DNA from: Cladochytrium replicatum
Lineage: Eukaryota > Chytridiomycota > Chytridiomycetes > Cladochytriales > Cladochytriaceae
Length of the DNA stretch: 64,000 nucleotides
Direction: 5' to 3'
Assembly: GCA_025526935.1 (NCBI GenBank)
Contig: JAHLKD010000053.1
Location: forward strand, 186,001 to 250,000
The position numbers and the translations under genes are program-made. This document shows positions 22,620 to 33,235 of this stretch, piece after piece. How positions within the stretch are numbered: the first letter of the stretch is position 1; every line of letters starts with the position of its first letter. The notes under the pieces are model-generated. The model had not been told where the DNA came from. It searched no databases and saw nothing but the letters and a program-made list of their open reading frames with translations.

Positions 22620-23517
22620 ATGTTCTCCAAGCTCGTCTTTGCTTTCCTCGCCGCCGCCGCCGCTGTCAACGCCGCTGTGCCCCAATCCGTGGTACGTAGC
22701 AGCCTCTGATCTTCATTGCAAATTGACTCGAGCTGATTTTTTGCCCCTGGTTGTGTTTCTGATTTAGTCGAGCCTTGATGTCGTTGCCTCCACTGCCGAC
22801 ACTCTCTCCCTCACGTTCACGGCTACACTCACCGCCACCGCCGACGAGGCCGGCAAGACTGTTGCCTTCACTTTCGGTAACGCCGACAACACCGCCTCTT
22901 TCGGCGCCGGTTCCCTCACCCTCCCCGCCTCGATCCCCGCGGACGGTGTCGTGAGCGTCGCCGCCACCGCCACCTACAACCCCACCACCGACGACGCCAA
23001 GGCCGCCGGCTCTGCCGTGCTCAGCAACTACGCCGCCAACGCCGCCAGCGCCATCTCCGTCGTCTCCGCCGACGGTACCTTCACCAACATCCTCCTCGCC
23101 GCTCCGGGCGTCGAGACCATCCAGAAGCTCGGCCTCGTCGTCTCCCTCAGCGCCCTGATCAGCGGCAAGGGCGGCGTCAAGATCACAAACAACAACTCCT
23201 TCTCCGTCCCCCTCACCTTCCTCTCCCTCTCCTCGACCGCCACCGGCCCCGTCGGCGGCTCCCAGATCACCCTCGGCACCATCAACCAGAACCCCCTCGC
23301 TACCCCCATCGTCATCGCACCCAAGTCCGTCGCTGTCTCCCCGGAGATCCCCGCCGCCGTCTCCTTCACCCTCACCCAGGCCCTCGCTCTGATCACCGCC
23401 ATCGGGGGTGGCAAGACCATCACCGCCACCGTCAACGCCGACGCCGTCATCAAGGTCGGTGATTACCAGACCACCGTCGCCATCCGCAACAAGGCCATCC
23501 CCGCCGGCCAGGCATAA
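22620..23517 (+). CDS. secreted LEA2/DUF3712-like small protein
   Basis: Two exons, 22620-22691 and 22768-23517, joined in phase 0 (273 aa). Exon 1 is almost exactly a signal peptide (MFSKLVFAFL, then an Ala-rich stretch). The mature protein has no Cys, is rich in Ala, Thr, Val and Ser, and reads like beta strands. Its C-terminal half (GGVKITNNNSFSVPL, AVIKVGDYQTTVAI) echoes the units of the large protein at 7791-12593, which contains SLKVGDYSTTLSF. This suggests a single soluble unit of the same fold. Extreme G/C-ending codon use and the nearby TATA box point to strong expression. Function unknown; a cell-wall or zoospore-coat role is possible but unsupported. Confidence 0.8.
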
Positions 23518-24049
23518 GATTGTTTTTCGAAAGACTTGAAAACATCCTGTTTAGAAACTGCTGGCTGTGTTTTTTTGAATATATACACAAAGAAATTTGG
23601 CTTGAACACGGTGCAGAAAACGCCCTGGAAACGGAAACGCTAAAGCGACGAATCGCCCCTTTCCTTGCTGCTGAGAATCACGACAACGGGCATTCGGAAC
23701 TCCGGCCAAATACTTAATAAAGCATCCTCGTTGAACCTGTGCCGCGCTATATGTATTAAGTAGTGCTGCTGCTTAGAAAGGTGAGGTGGTTCGAAAACGG
23801 CCCTCAATTTGATCCGATAGATGGTTATGCAGTTGGGATCACGGGCTGCATAGTGTCTGTGCGGACCCGCAAGTCTGGAGGCTGCACAACAGATTGTCAG
23901 ACAGATCCGTTGGTCCTTGTGGAGGTGCATCGCTTGGTGCGGCGTACGCTGCTGCAGGTGTTGCTGCTGCCTCCTCGTTTGCCGTGTGTGGATGGATTGT
24001 AAGCGTGGGAATATCACTATATCTACTTTAAAATACAATACAATCCACT
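23518..24049. other. intergenic, nothing recognised
   Basis: Holds the 3' ends of two convergent genes. Open frames here are short, lack motifs and look random. No tRNA-like or repeat structure was noticed. Confidence 0.6.
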
Positions 24050-27000
24050 TCACTGCCCAACAAACAGCTTGCGCTTCTTCAGCGGTGCGTGCGCTCCCCG
24101 CTCGACTCCGTCACCACCGCATTCGCCCCCTCCTCCTCCCAATCCACCGTCCTCTGTCTCCTTCTCTCCGCCCTCCTGCTCTCCACCAATCTCCTCAACA
24201 ACAACCGTCGACGACGTCACCCCTGCAGTCCGAACCCCCCCGCCTGAAAACCCTCCTCCTCCTCCTCCTCCTCCCACTCCCTCGACCCTCCCCCTCTTCC
24301 CCCGTCCCCTCCCTGCCATCCCTGCCGCCATCGCCGCCGCTGGTGTGATCGCCCCACTGCCTCCGCCTCGGCGCGGACTACTGCTGCTCCCTTTCCCAAC
24401 CAATATCCGCCCGCTCTTCCACTTCACCCCGCACGCGTTACACAGCGTTCCGAACCCGTCAGGCCCTCGCCTCCACATGGGCGTGTTCGTGCACTTGCAG
24501 TACATGCAGGTGCGACCGCCAGGCGACAATGTCTCAGCACTAGCGTCATTGTCTTGTTTTTCGTTTGCAATCTCCGCCTCATCGCGCCGCCCTGACTCGG
24601 CCGCTGCGGCAGCAGGTGTCTGCGGTCGCCCCACTTTCGGTGTCTGCATCTGGTACTGCACTCCAGATCCCAAACTTCCACCCTGCCTTCCCCCTCTCTT
24701 CCCAGCCCCGCGACTCAGCGCTCCGATCGATCCGGGCGCACTCTTCCTCGTCACACTAACTCCCGACGGACTCGCTTCAGCTGGAACAGGGCCAACACTT
24801 GGGCCAACTTCGCTGCTACTCGCGGCGTCTGTCTCGATGGGCTTTCTGGTAGTAGTAGGTACTGCGCTCGAGGGTACCTGAACATTCTTGACAGCACCAG
24901 CACTAGAAACCGGTGTTGCACCTTCCCATCCATAAAACGGCGGCGGTGGGCCGTAATACATTGGTGGAATCGGATACGGCGGTGGATGTGGGGGGAACCC
25001 AGTCAGTGGAGGCATCGAGTATCCAACTGGAGGAGGAAGAAACCCATACGGCGGAGCTGCTACAACAGGCATAGGTGCAGGTGGAGGGGCTGCCATCGGA
25101 ACTGGAACGGGTGGTGCTGTCAAAGTACCCGCTGCCGCTTCACTCGGCGCGTCCTTCCCTGTTGTTCGAGCGGCTTTAGCACCTGCACCTTCCGTTCCTG
25201 CCGCCTTCCGCTTCGTCACTGTTTCGCTATCCTCGTTCTTCTTTGTTGGCTTCTTTGGCGTAGGTGCCACAATCTGATTCAACGAACACAATCAAAAAAA
25301 AAGAAATAAATTAATCCAAACCACCTTTTCGTGCGCAAAGTCATCCCACTTACCAATTCAGAAAGCGATACCGGGATCGACGTTGCGTCGTAATCAATCA
25401 TCACCTTCAAGAAGGGCGGAAGCTTCGCCATCTTCAAGTAAAACAAGTATCAGCATTATATGTACCTTCCCTTTGCTCTGTTTACCTTTGCAACCATGCG
25501 TCGCGACGCAACCAACGGATCGCTCAAAATACTCCTCAGCGCATCCAGCAACCGCGCCGAAACACCCTCCATACGCACCATCGTCCCTTGCTGCGGCCTC
25601 GGCTTCCCCCCCGTCCGTTCGCGATGATTCGTCTGCCTCGGCTGCAAGTAAAAGGACGCGACCGCCTAAAATAAAGGAAATCAGTTATACTTGAAATCAA
25701 GTTTGCGCCCAAAAAAAAACTCTTGCACGCCGCTCTCACCTCGTAAGGTTCAGCGTTGTTCCGCAACTCCAACACCGCGTCGCGTGGGAACAGCCACCGT
25801 TCCTGCCGGTTCTCCCGGAACTCAAACACAATGTCCACCTTCGACCTCGGCGCCCTCGAACCCCCACTACCGCCTCCGCCCACCGCGCCCGCACCCACGC
25901 CAACCCTAGGAGGGAACCCAACCTGCCCAGGTAGTGACGGAAAAGGCGGCCGTCCGAGCGCGGGTGGCACGTACGGCCTTCCAAAGGGCGGGTAGAGAGG
26001 CGGCATCGGGGGCCTCACCCCGCCCGCACCCGTCGGCGCGCTATACGCCCCCATCGCAATACTGATCGCGTTACTGATGATACTAATCATCATCGCCTCC
26101 TTGTCCTCGCTGTCCTTCCCGCCCTCCCCGGTTTTGAACGGCGGGGTCATCAGAAGCGGCTCGAGCATCTTGGCGGCGTGTTGGATGTGCTGCGTGAAAT
26201 CGATCCCGAGGCCTTTGGGGGCTGGTGTGACGGTGGTGGCAGTCGTGGAGGTGGACGTGGATGGGGCTGGGGAAGAGGTCGAGGCGGTGGGGTTCTTTGA
26301 TTGTCTAAAGTACGCGTGAACTGCGTCCGCTATGCTTTTCATCATTTCCGGGGGAAGAGGATTCGCCATTGTCCCGGGAGGTGGTGGAACCCCGAGAAGG
26401 CCGGGCATGGGTTTCGGCGGCGGTGCAGGTGCTGGAGATTCGGACGGTGGACGTGGAGTCGACGCTGGTGTGGCAGCTGGCGGCGGCTCGCTGCCCATTG
26501 TCTTCGCGGTACTCGTCTTCTTCGGCGACTCTGCACTCTTCGAGCTAGTCTGGGCAACTGTCTCTGTTGCGACAGCAGCTGGCGTTTTCAATTTGGAATC
26601 AGACCGTACCACAATCTCGATCGCAGATACATTTGCCTTGGGATCCTTGCTCGCAGCTGCCTCCGCCACCGCAGGCGACTTCCCTTTTGGACCACCTTGA
26701 CCAGGCGTGCCTGCAGCATTCCCACCTGCCGGTGCCTTCCCCTTCGTATCCACTTTCTGCGCCTGCGGTCCGCCTGGTGGCACCACACCTCCAAAACCCC
26801 CCGGCGGCGGAACCATCATCGGTGGTGGAGGGGAAACGAACGGTCTCACCATATTACCACCAGCAGCGCCTTTCCCAGAATCCTTCTCTTTCGGCGCAGG
26901 GGGCGGATACACGATCCTAAAGAACCTCGTGTCGACAAATATATGCGGCCCGATCGTGATCGTCGCTGATCCAAGCGGCTCGACAACGACATTGTCTTCC

Positions 27001-27585
27001 GTCACAAACGGGATCGGCTGCAATGGCCGCTGCGGACGTTCATGGATCGCAGACGCGCCGATGCGACCAAGCCGGATCTCGTTCGCCGGTGGATCGTCGG
27101 GGGTTTCGGGTATCCTGGCAGGGCAGCGGTCGAATGCGCTGGAGAGCCAGGTTTGGCGGGATTGGAGGATCGTGAGGAGAAGGAGACTGCGGCTGATTGA
27201 AGTAATTTCAGAAGATCTTTAGAAGACGGAAGATTGTTGCATCGACGTACTCTCTTTCCACGGCAACGTGCTTTTCGGTTGGAGCGTCTTTGGCAGCTTT
27301 CTCGGGCTTCTCAGACGCGGGTTTAGGATTCGCTGCGGTTTTGGGTTTGCTTGTTGATTTTTTTGTGGATGGAGGCGGTCTGCTGGGTGAGTTATCGTCG
27401 ATTCCAGAGGCCAAGCGAGTCTTTGCGATCCTCGCTGCTGAACGGGTTCTGGGCATGTGCGAATCGTCTGATGCATTAGCGTCAATATTTTGCGAGTCTG
27501 CAAGTGCGACGGAGTGGATTCCCGGGGTTTGCGGATCCTTTGGTGGTCCGTTCGAGTTTGTCTGGCTGACAGCAGAATCGGACAT
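24050..27585 (-). CDS. GATA-type zinc finger protein with low-complexity linkers
   Basis: Five or more exons read minus from ATG 27585 ([13 protein letters not shown]). The N-terminus is Ser/Lys/Pro-rich and probably disordered. A region I do not recognise but which looks folded comes next: [41 protein letters not shown], then [22 protein letters not shown] and [20 protein letters not shown]. Pro-rich repeats lead to one GATA finger near 24480: [15 protein letters not shown] and [14 protein letters not shown], spacing C-x2-C-x18-C-x2-C. The tail is Gly-rich and ends in KKRKL, a possible nuclear signal. The [19 protein letters not shown] block would be the most useful for a family search. It is probably a nuclear DNA-binding or chromatin protein; the target genes cannot be inferred. 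Only the GATA finger is certain. Confidence 0.78.
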
Positions 27586-27649
27586 GGGGGTTTGGAGGCG
27601 TGGCTGAGGCGAATGGGGGTGCTATTTTTTAAGAAACCATTACTACGGT

Positions 27650-28960
27650 CGCCTGTTACCTCCAAAAACCTCTCTTCTTCTTGCTGAGTAGTGCGGCAGA
27701 AATTTTATGTCTCCAATACGCCGTTGTTTCCTCTGGAGGCACCGAGTTAGAAACGGATAGCTGGAGATAAAATGAATTCGAAGATCGAAGGTATGGTGGA
27801 TGGCTTTCCAAGTGCCACGTTCACGTTGGAGTTGGGTCCGTAAGCGAGCAGCTGCTTCAGTGTGTTCCTCGTGACCATTGATGTGCCTGTAACTCCCCAC
27901 CTTCAGCGGAGTCGTCTCAGGGTAGCTATTGTCCGAGTCATTCTCCGCTTCCAAAAAACAGCAACCCGAACGTGTCAATTCCATCAGCACTTCGTACACG
28001 GGCCCCTGCAATACATATATGGAGAGCGGTCAGGTTTTGTTTCCAAATAGATACAGCACAATCAAACTTACCTATCGGCACGCCAGATCCAACAGTCTCC
28101 CATCGATCCAGTGCAAACTCCATCTGTGGGAATCCATGTCTTCTGTGTAGTGTTAGTCCAGATATACGAGATCAAACCACAAGCCTCAGCGCCATGATCA
28201 GTACTTTCTCGTCCTCGCCAAACTCCGCTTCGTGATGTGTGCAATTTTCAGCACCAATGTCAAGCATTGAGCCTCTTACAGTCGAATTGCCGTATGCCCA
28301 TGTAAGCCTGTTTAAAAAACCTTAAGTCCGTCCATTGGCAGTACAGATGAGAAACTTTCTTTCCTGATAGTTGAAATACTAAAGCCGCCTCCACCACACC
28401 AGACTTTTTCTATTGACTGACAAAACACCACCAGCACCCCCAGTCATTCTCCCATGTGGTGGCTCACATAGCGCCGGAGCTACGGATGAATAAAAATGAA
28501 TTAGAACATATTTTGAGAAAAGCAGGAACCATACCTTTGGTGGGATGACCAGATTCTGTGGTTGACTATTTAGATCGTTTGTAATATAAATAGAGACTAA
28601 CAGAGAGAAAGTCAATACCCTTGCTCAAGAGACTTCCGACAGCAAATTTTATCGCCGCCAATTTTTTGTGGCAAATTTTGTGGCCGCCAGAAAAGGCATG
28701 CTTTTGCATGCTTTTGCGGAAATTTCTTCTCCAGACAGGCTTCGTTTCCCGTCGATGTCATATGGCATGTTATATGTTGGAGTTGGGTTCAAAGGCGAAC
28801 TGCTGCTGAAAGTGCAATTGGTGACTTTAGTCATCATCATAGTCAGAATTTTGGAATTTACGGTACTCGTGCGTATGATGTGCTGAACTCTAAGGTCACA
28901 ATTGTTCCGGATCCAAAGTACCGACCGCCGCACCACGGTGAATGCGCGCACCTAGGTACT
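27650..28960 (-). pseudogene. decayed discoidin-jacalin module, then a discoidin fragment
   Basis: Read minus from about 28900: a discoidin start (LHFQQQFAFEPNSN) with in-frame stops, a deletion, the domain end NLVIPPK followed by a GTATGG donor, then the jacalin part (PPHGRMTGGAGGV, LTWAYGNSTVRG, EFGEDEKVL, CGLISYIWTNTTQKTW, WETVGSGVPIG, DTFGLLFFGSG) with at least two frameshifts. A second discoidin piece (QLLAYGPNSNVNVALGKPS, then RGNNGV) ends the relic near 27680. Order and intron places match the intact gene at 29729-31407, so this is a relic of the same modules. The intron that is GC-AG in the intact gene begins with GA here. Confidence 0.75.
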
Positions 28961-29224
28961 ATATCGGGGGATATCGGGATACTCGGACCACTATTTCGTC
29001 GGTTGTGACCATTATTTCACATATCGGAACGGCTGATAAAAGTCTCCCAAAGATTTAGGGGGGAGCCTTGAATGTGGTGTGGTGTTCACAGCTCCACGTC
29101 TCTGAGACGATGGATAAACAATCCACAGCACCATGGCGCTCTTTTTGAAACCGTGTCGTCCAGCCGATCAATGTCCTTTCAATTAATCACCACCACTGTG
29201 TCGATCACAACCTCCAAGAGCGGC

Positions 29225-29450
29225 CGACGATATGGATAATGGCTTTGTCAGGACTGCGATCACGCTCAAGTCAGGTACTTTAGCCGAGCAGCTGCTGAAA
29301 GTGGAGATAACAAAGTTCGTATGTCTGGGTGGGTACCAGCGAACACTGATCTTTGTGCACCTTGCATCTTTGTCGAGAAGAGAGAAGTGTGCCTCTCCAC
29401 CAAAACTCAAGACTTGGCCAGATTCACTGTGATACAAAATAGAATTTGCA
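29225..29450 (-). pseudogene. short discoidin-domain fragment
   Basis: Read minus, KISVRWYPPRHTNF in one frame is followed by LHFQQLLG in another, then a stop. This corresponds to KIRVTRYPDGNLHYLHFQQLL of the intact gene, but only the first third of the domain is left. No jacalin part was recognised next to it. Confidence 0.5.
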
Positions 29451-29728
29451 AACTAAGATCTTTATGTGAATGCACATTTCCTCTGTCTCGCACGGCCGTC
29501 CAATCAAGACGCGTTCCCAGTGGATACACGAAACGTGAGCCAACGACCAACGCAGCATACATTTGGAGGTTTAGAGTGGGTTCACTACGGCGTAGCTTCC
29601 GTTGATTTTCGAAACACAATGTTCATAGGCTGATCATTCCACCACTGCAAATGCGTTTTGCGCCAGAGGTGTATACAATTGGTGAAAGCGCAATGTGGTC
29701 GGACAACCTTATTTTCTCAATCCGCACT

Positions 29729-31407
29729 TCATTTCGGGGGAATTACGAACTCGAATCGTCTATCTGATGTCAACGGGCCAAGCTCCCACAGCACAGTCTC
29801 CGAACGATCCACCCCTCGTATCACGAACCCTTCCAATCGCTCACGACACATATCCGGTCTGTTGTACAACACCACCCTCTGCACGACCGCATCAACCGTG
29901 ACCTCCCAGAACGGGCACTCTTCCTCCGCCGAGTGGTTGATGTTCCCGACCTCCATTATCCCGTTATTTCCGTTGGAGGCGGGGAAGAAGATGGGATGGA
30001 GCATCGAAGATATACGGCACGGCTTTTGAAGCGCTATGTTAACGTTTGAGTTGGGACCGAAGGCGAGGAGTTGCTGGAAGTGCAGGATGTGTTTGTTCCC
30101 GTCTGGATCTATGCACACTCTAATTTTGTGGACATGGTGGCACTCGTGTCTGAAGGATTCGGTGAGAACGGGAAAGAGTGCCCGCTGGGCGGATGTCAAC
30201 TTTACTTACTCATATTTACTTGTATCAGACATCATCTCAAGCTGTGGTGGGGTCGCACCGACGTTTCTTGGAGCTGAACTAGAAGAAGGTAGCTCTGAAC
30301 TTTCAGGGTAGATGAGGTCCGAGTCCCTCTCAGGCTTCAAAAACAGCAGTCCGAATGCATCTACTCCAGTACCACTACTTCGTATATTGGCACCTGGCGA
30401 GCCAAAATCGAATCGATCAAGTATTTGGCTTGAAAGATTGTCAACACCGAAACTCACCGATCGGAACGCCTGACCCACTGGTTTCCCATACTTCCAGGCG
30501 ATCTCCCTGGTGCTCATTGCCCAAACTCCACGTCTTCCGGGTCGTCTTTACCCATATATACGAGATCAAGCCGCTCACCTCCGCCCCCTGTTTGTATACG
30601 AGTATTTTTTCGTCTTCCGCGAGCTCCAATTCGTTTCGCGTTCCGTTATCAACTTGCCCTCTGCTCGTTGATTCCCCGTCAGCCCACGATAACCTGGACA
30701 CAATTGAGAACCTGTGTGTTAGACGAGGATGTGAAAAGGAAAAGTACGGTAATTTCCGTGCCTGATTCCCGAAATAGCGTAGCCGTTTCCATCACACCAG
30801 ACTTCCATCTTATATACCCGCGACGAACCGACCAGCGTTTCGAAAACACCGCCGGGACCTCCAGTCATTCGACCGTGGCGAGGCATACACTGAAGCGGCG
30901 CTTTTCGTTATAAAACAGGTGAGAAATTTTTCGTCCAGAATGAGTAAAGACGTCGTGGCTTCCCTTTGTTTTGTCTGTCTTTATACCTTTTGGTGGTACG
31001 ATGAACTTAAATTCGGTATCAGAGCTCATGGGTCCGACGACCCACAGCACCCTCCCCGCCCTATCAATCCCCTGTATCACGGACCCGTCCAGTCTGTACC
31101 CGCACATATCCTGCCGATTGAACAGTACGACGCGCTCCACGACCGCGTCGACGGTCACCTCCCAGAACGGGCACTCTTCCTCCCCGGAGTGGCAGAAATT
31201 CCGGAAATCGTCGGTGCCGTTGTTGCCATTCGACGCTGGGAAAACGACAGAGTGGTAGTTGGAAGAGATGTGGCATGGTTTGCATAGTGCGATGTTCTCG
31301 TCCGAGCCAGGGCCGAAGGCGAGGAGCTGTTGGAAGTGGAGGTAGTGCAGGTTCCCGTCTGGGTACCTGGTCACCCTGATTTTGTGAACTTCGTTGTACT
31401 CGACCAT
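29729..31407 (-). CDS. discoidin-jacalin-discoidin lectin-like protein, 466 aa
   Basis: Five exons with consistent phases: 31407-30987, 30900-30762, 30693-30458, 30393-30210, 30149-29729. The first discoidin (F5/8 C-like) domain begins VHKIRVTRYPDGN and has LHFQQLLAFGPGS, NIALCKPCHISS, EEECPFWEVTVDAVVERVV and LFNRQDMCGYRLDG. A jacalin-type beta-prism follows: GGPGGVFETLVGSSR, ISGIRLSWADG, LAEDEKILVYKQG, GLISYIWVKTTRKTW, SGVPIGANIRS and AFGLLF. A Ser/Pro linker leads to a second discoidin domain (VHKIRVCIDPDG to FEFVIPPK, stop). The intron at 30694-30761 must use a GC donor to keep frame; it has CTAAC near its end. No signal peptide is seen at this ATG, so an upstream exon or unconventional secretion is possible. 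Both domain types bind sugars or cell surfaces in other proteins; the ligand is unknown. Confidence 0.78.
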
Positions 31408-31579
31408 CCGGGAAGAAAGGGAAAATTTTACGCTGCTGTGCAAAATTTGTCGTCATACCAATCCTAACTCGCGCCGTGTGCCTCCCTTTCCTTCGGGTGC
31501 AGCGGGCAGGAAGCTTGGCAAGGTTTAGCAAGAGACAAAACGTATCATACTGCAGCTGGTATTTCCTCACGACACGTTA

Positions 31580-31700
31580 AAAATTTGTGATTCTTCAATT
31601 TCTACTTTGTGATTCTTCATTTTCTATTCTTCATTTTCTACTTTGTGATTCTTCATTTCCTATTCTTCATTTCCAACTGTGATTCTTCATTTTTCTACTG
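31580..31700. repeat. simple tandem repeat of TTCTTCATTTYCTA type
   Basis: About six copies of TGTGATTCTTCATTTTCTA and the shorter TATTCTTCATTTTCTA follow each other between the lectin gene and the kinase gene. Copies are close but not identical. No spacers of equal length and no coding frame. Confidence 0.8.
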
Positions 31701-31895
31701 GCTCACAAAACACAAAACATTTCTGGGGATGCGCGCAACCGCCTCGCAAAAAATAAAAAAGAAAACAAGACTTGTGTGTGTGTGTATCCATGTCGCGCGC
31801 TCGGCTTTAAAACACCATTTTACACATTGGGTGAGAGGAAGCGTAGTTTTTTCTCGACTGTCCATAACCTATTAAAATGGAGGCTAAACCCTTTC

Positions 31896-33235
31896 TCATG
31901 AATCTCCAGCTGGGACCCCATTTGTCCCCGCAGCACCCGACCCACCGTTCGCAATGATCCCGCTCCCAGCGCACCCACAAAACGCCTCGCGTGCCTTTGC
32001 GGAGGATATTGCTTCGGCTGCAGCGGTTACTGCTGTGCCCTCGTGTAGCCATGGATGTGCAAGCACTTCGTCGATGGTTGGGCGGCGTTTGACGTCTCGA
32101 TTCAGCATGTACTTAATCAGATCCAGTGATCCTAAAATGCACCACCCGAGTGAGACCCAAAACACCAATGAAATGAAGTAATTATTTAGTGTACCTTGTG
32201 ATAATACGAATGGGATCCGAAGGTCGCGGGAGATGATTTCATCGATGTTGTAAAACGGATTTTCCTTGTATATCAATGTGTATAATAAAACACCTGCAGA
32301 TTTGAGAAACATATGAGCAACTCCCAGTTTTGTATCTCGCAGGTATTTCACGTCACCAAGAGCCCAAACGTCCTGGGGCCGTCCATCGTATTTATGGCCC
32401 GTGAGAACCTCAGGCGCCGCGTAATCCAGCGTCCCACTGAAAGTCTCAAACTTTCTCTGCGGGTTGTGTATCGCCGCGGACCCGAAGTCGATGAGCTGGA
32501 TCTGCGCGTCTTCGTCCAGAATAATGTTTTCGTCTTTAATGTCACGGTGTACTACATTGTGCGCGTGGAGGTGTTGGACTGCGAGTGCAGTTTGGAGAAA
32601 TATATGTCGGATCTGATCTTCGCTAACGTCCTTAAAACAATAGGATGAACATAGGGAATACAGGGAAAACGGTTTCACTTACTTGATTCATTTCGACCCA
32701 GTCGAATAAATCAAGACCGAATCCGTGGACTTCCATCAGGATATAGAAAAAGTCGTCGTCTTGGAAGTAAGCGAGCATGCGGACGATGTGGGGATGTGGA
32801 TGTGCTCGCAAGCGATGCATGATTTGGACTTCGATGGGGACGAGTCCACCGAGTTCCTTGTCGCGTGTCCAGCATTCCCGGAGAATACGATTCTTGAGCA
32901 CGTATTTGAGCACCAGCTTCCTCTGAAGAATCAATTTATTTGTCAGTCCCTCTTAGCACTTCCATCTCACTCACCTTTCTTCGATCAAGCTTGTGATGGA
33001 CCAGCCTCACAAACCCATATGTCCCCTCTCCGAGCGCCGCCACGATCTCAAACTCGTCAGCCGATTTTGCAGCGAGATACGAGACTGATGCATCGTCCTC
33101 ATAATTTTCCTCCCCGCCACTTATATCACCATGTTGAGCTAAAGAATCCCCTGTTGAAGTTGGAGGTTTTTGATCGGATATGGAGTCGGTTTGAGGTGGG
33201 GAGCCGACGGAGGATGCAAGCGTAGATTCGGACAT
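31896..33235 (-). CDS. PSK/PASK-type serine/threonine kinase lacking PAS domains
   Basis: ATG at 33235 (MSESTLASSVGSPP). Only about 60 disordered residues precede the kinase: IVAALGEGTYGFVRLVHHK (glycine loop), KLVLKYVLKNRILRECWTRD (catalytic Lys), VPIEVQIMHRL, YFQDDDFFYILMEVHGFGLDLFDW, VHRDIKDENIILDE (catalytic loop), LIDFGSAA (DFG), DYAAPEVL and VWALG. NRILxxxWxRDxxLG and DLFDWVE are marks of the yeast Psk1/Psk2 and animal PASK group, which link nutrient state to sugar and protein synthesis. Those proteins normally carry PAS domains and exceed 1,000 aa; this one is about 360 aa with no PAS region in the flank. The C-terminus ends in a Gly/Ala-rich tail. No break in the kinase core. Confidence 0.85.

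Noticed and set aside
24069-24881. 270-codon plus-strand frame rich in Pro and Ser
   Set aside because: It is the mirror of the Gly/Arg-rich and GATA-finger coding strand; the GATA motif on the minus strand decides.
31580-31700. Possible CRISPR-like array
   Set aside because: Direct head-to-tail simple repeats without spacers, in a eukaryotic context.
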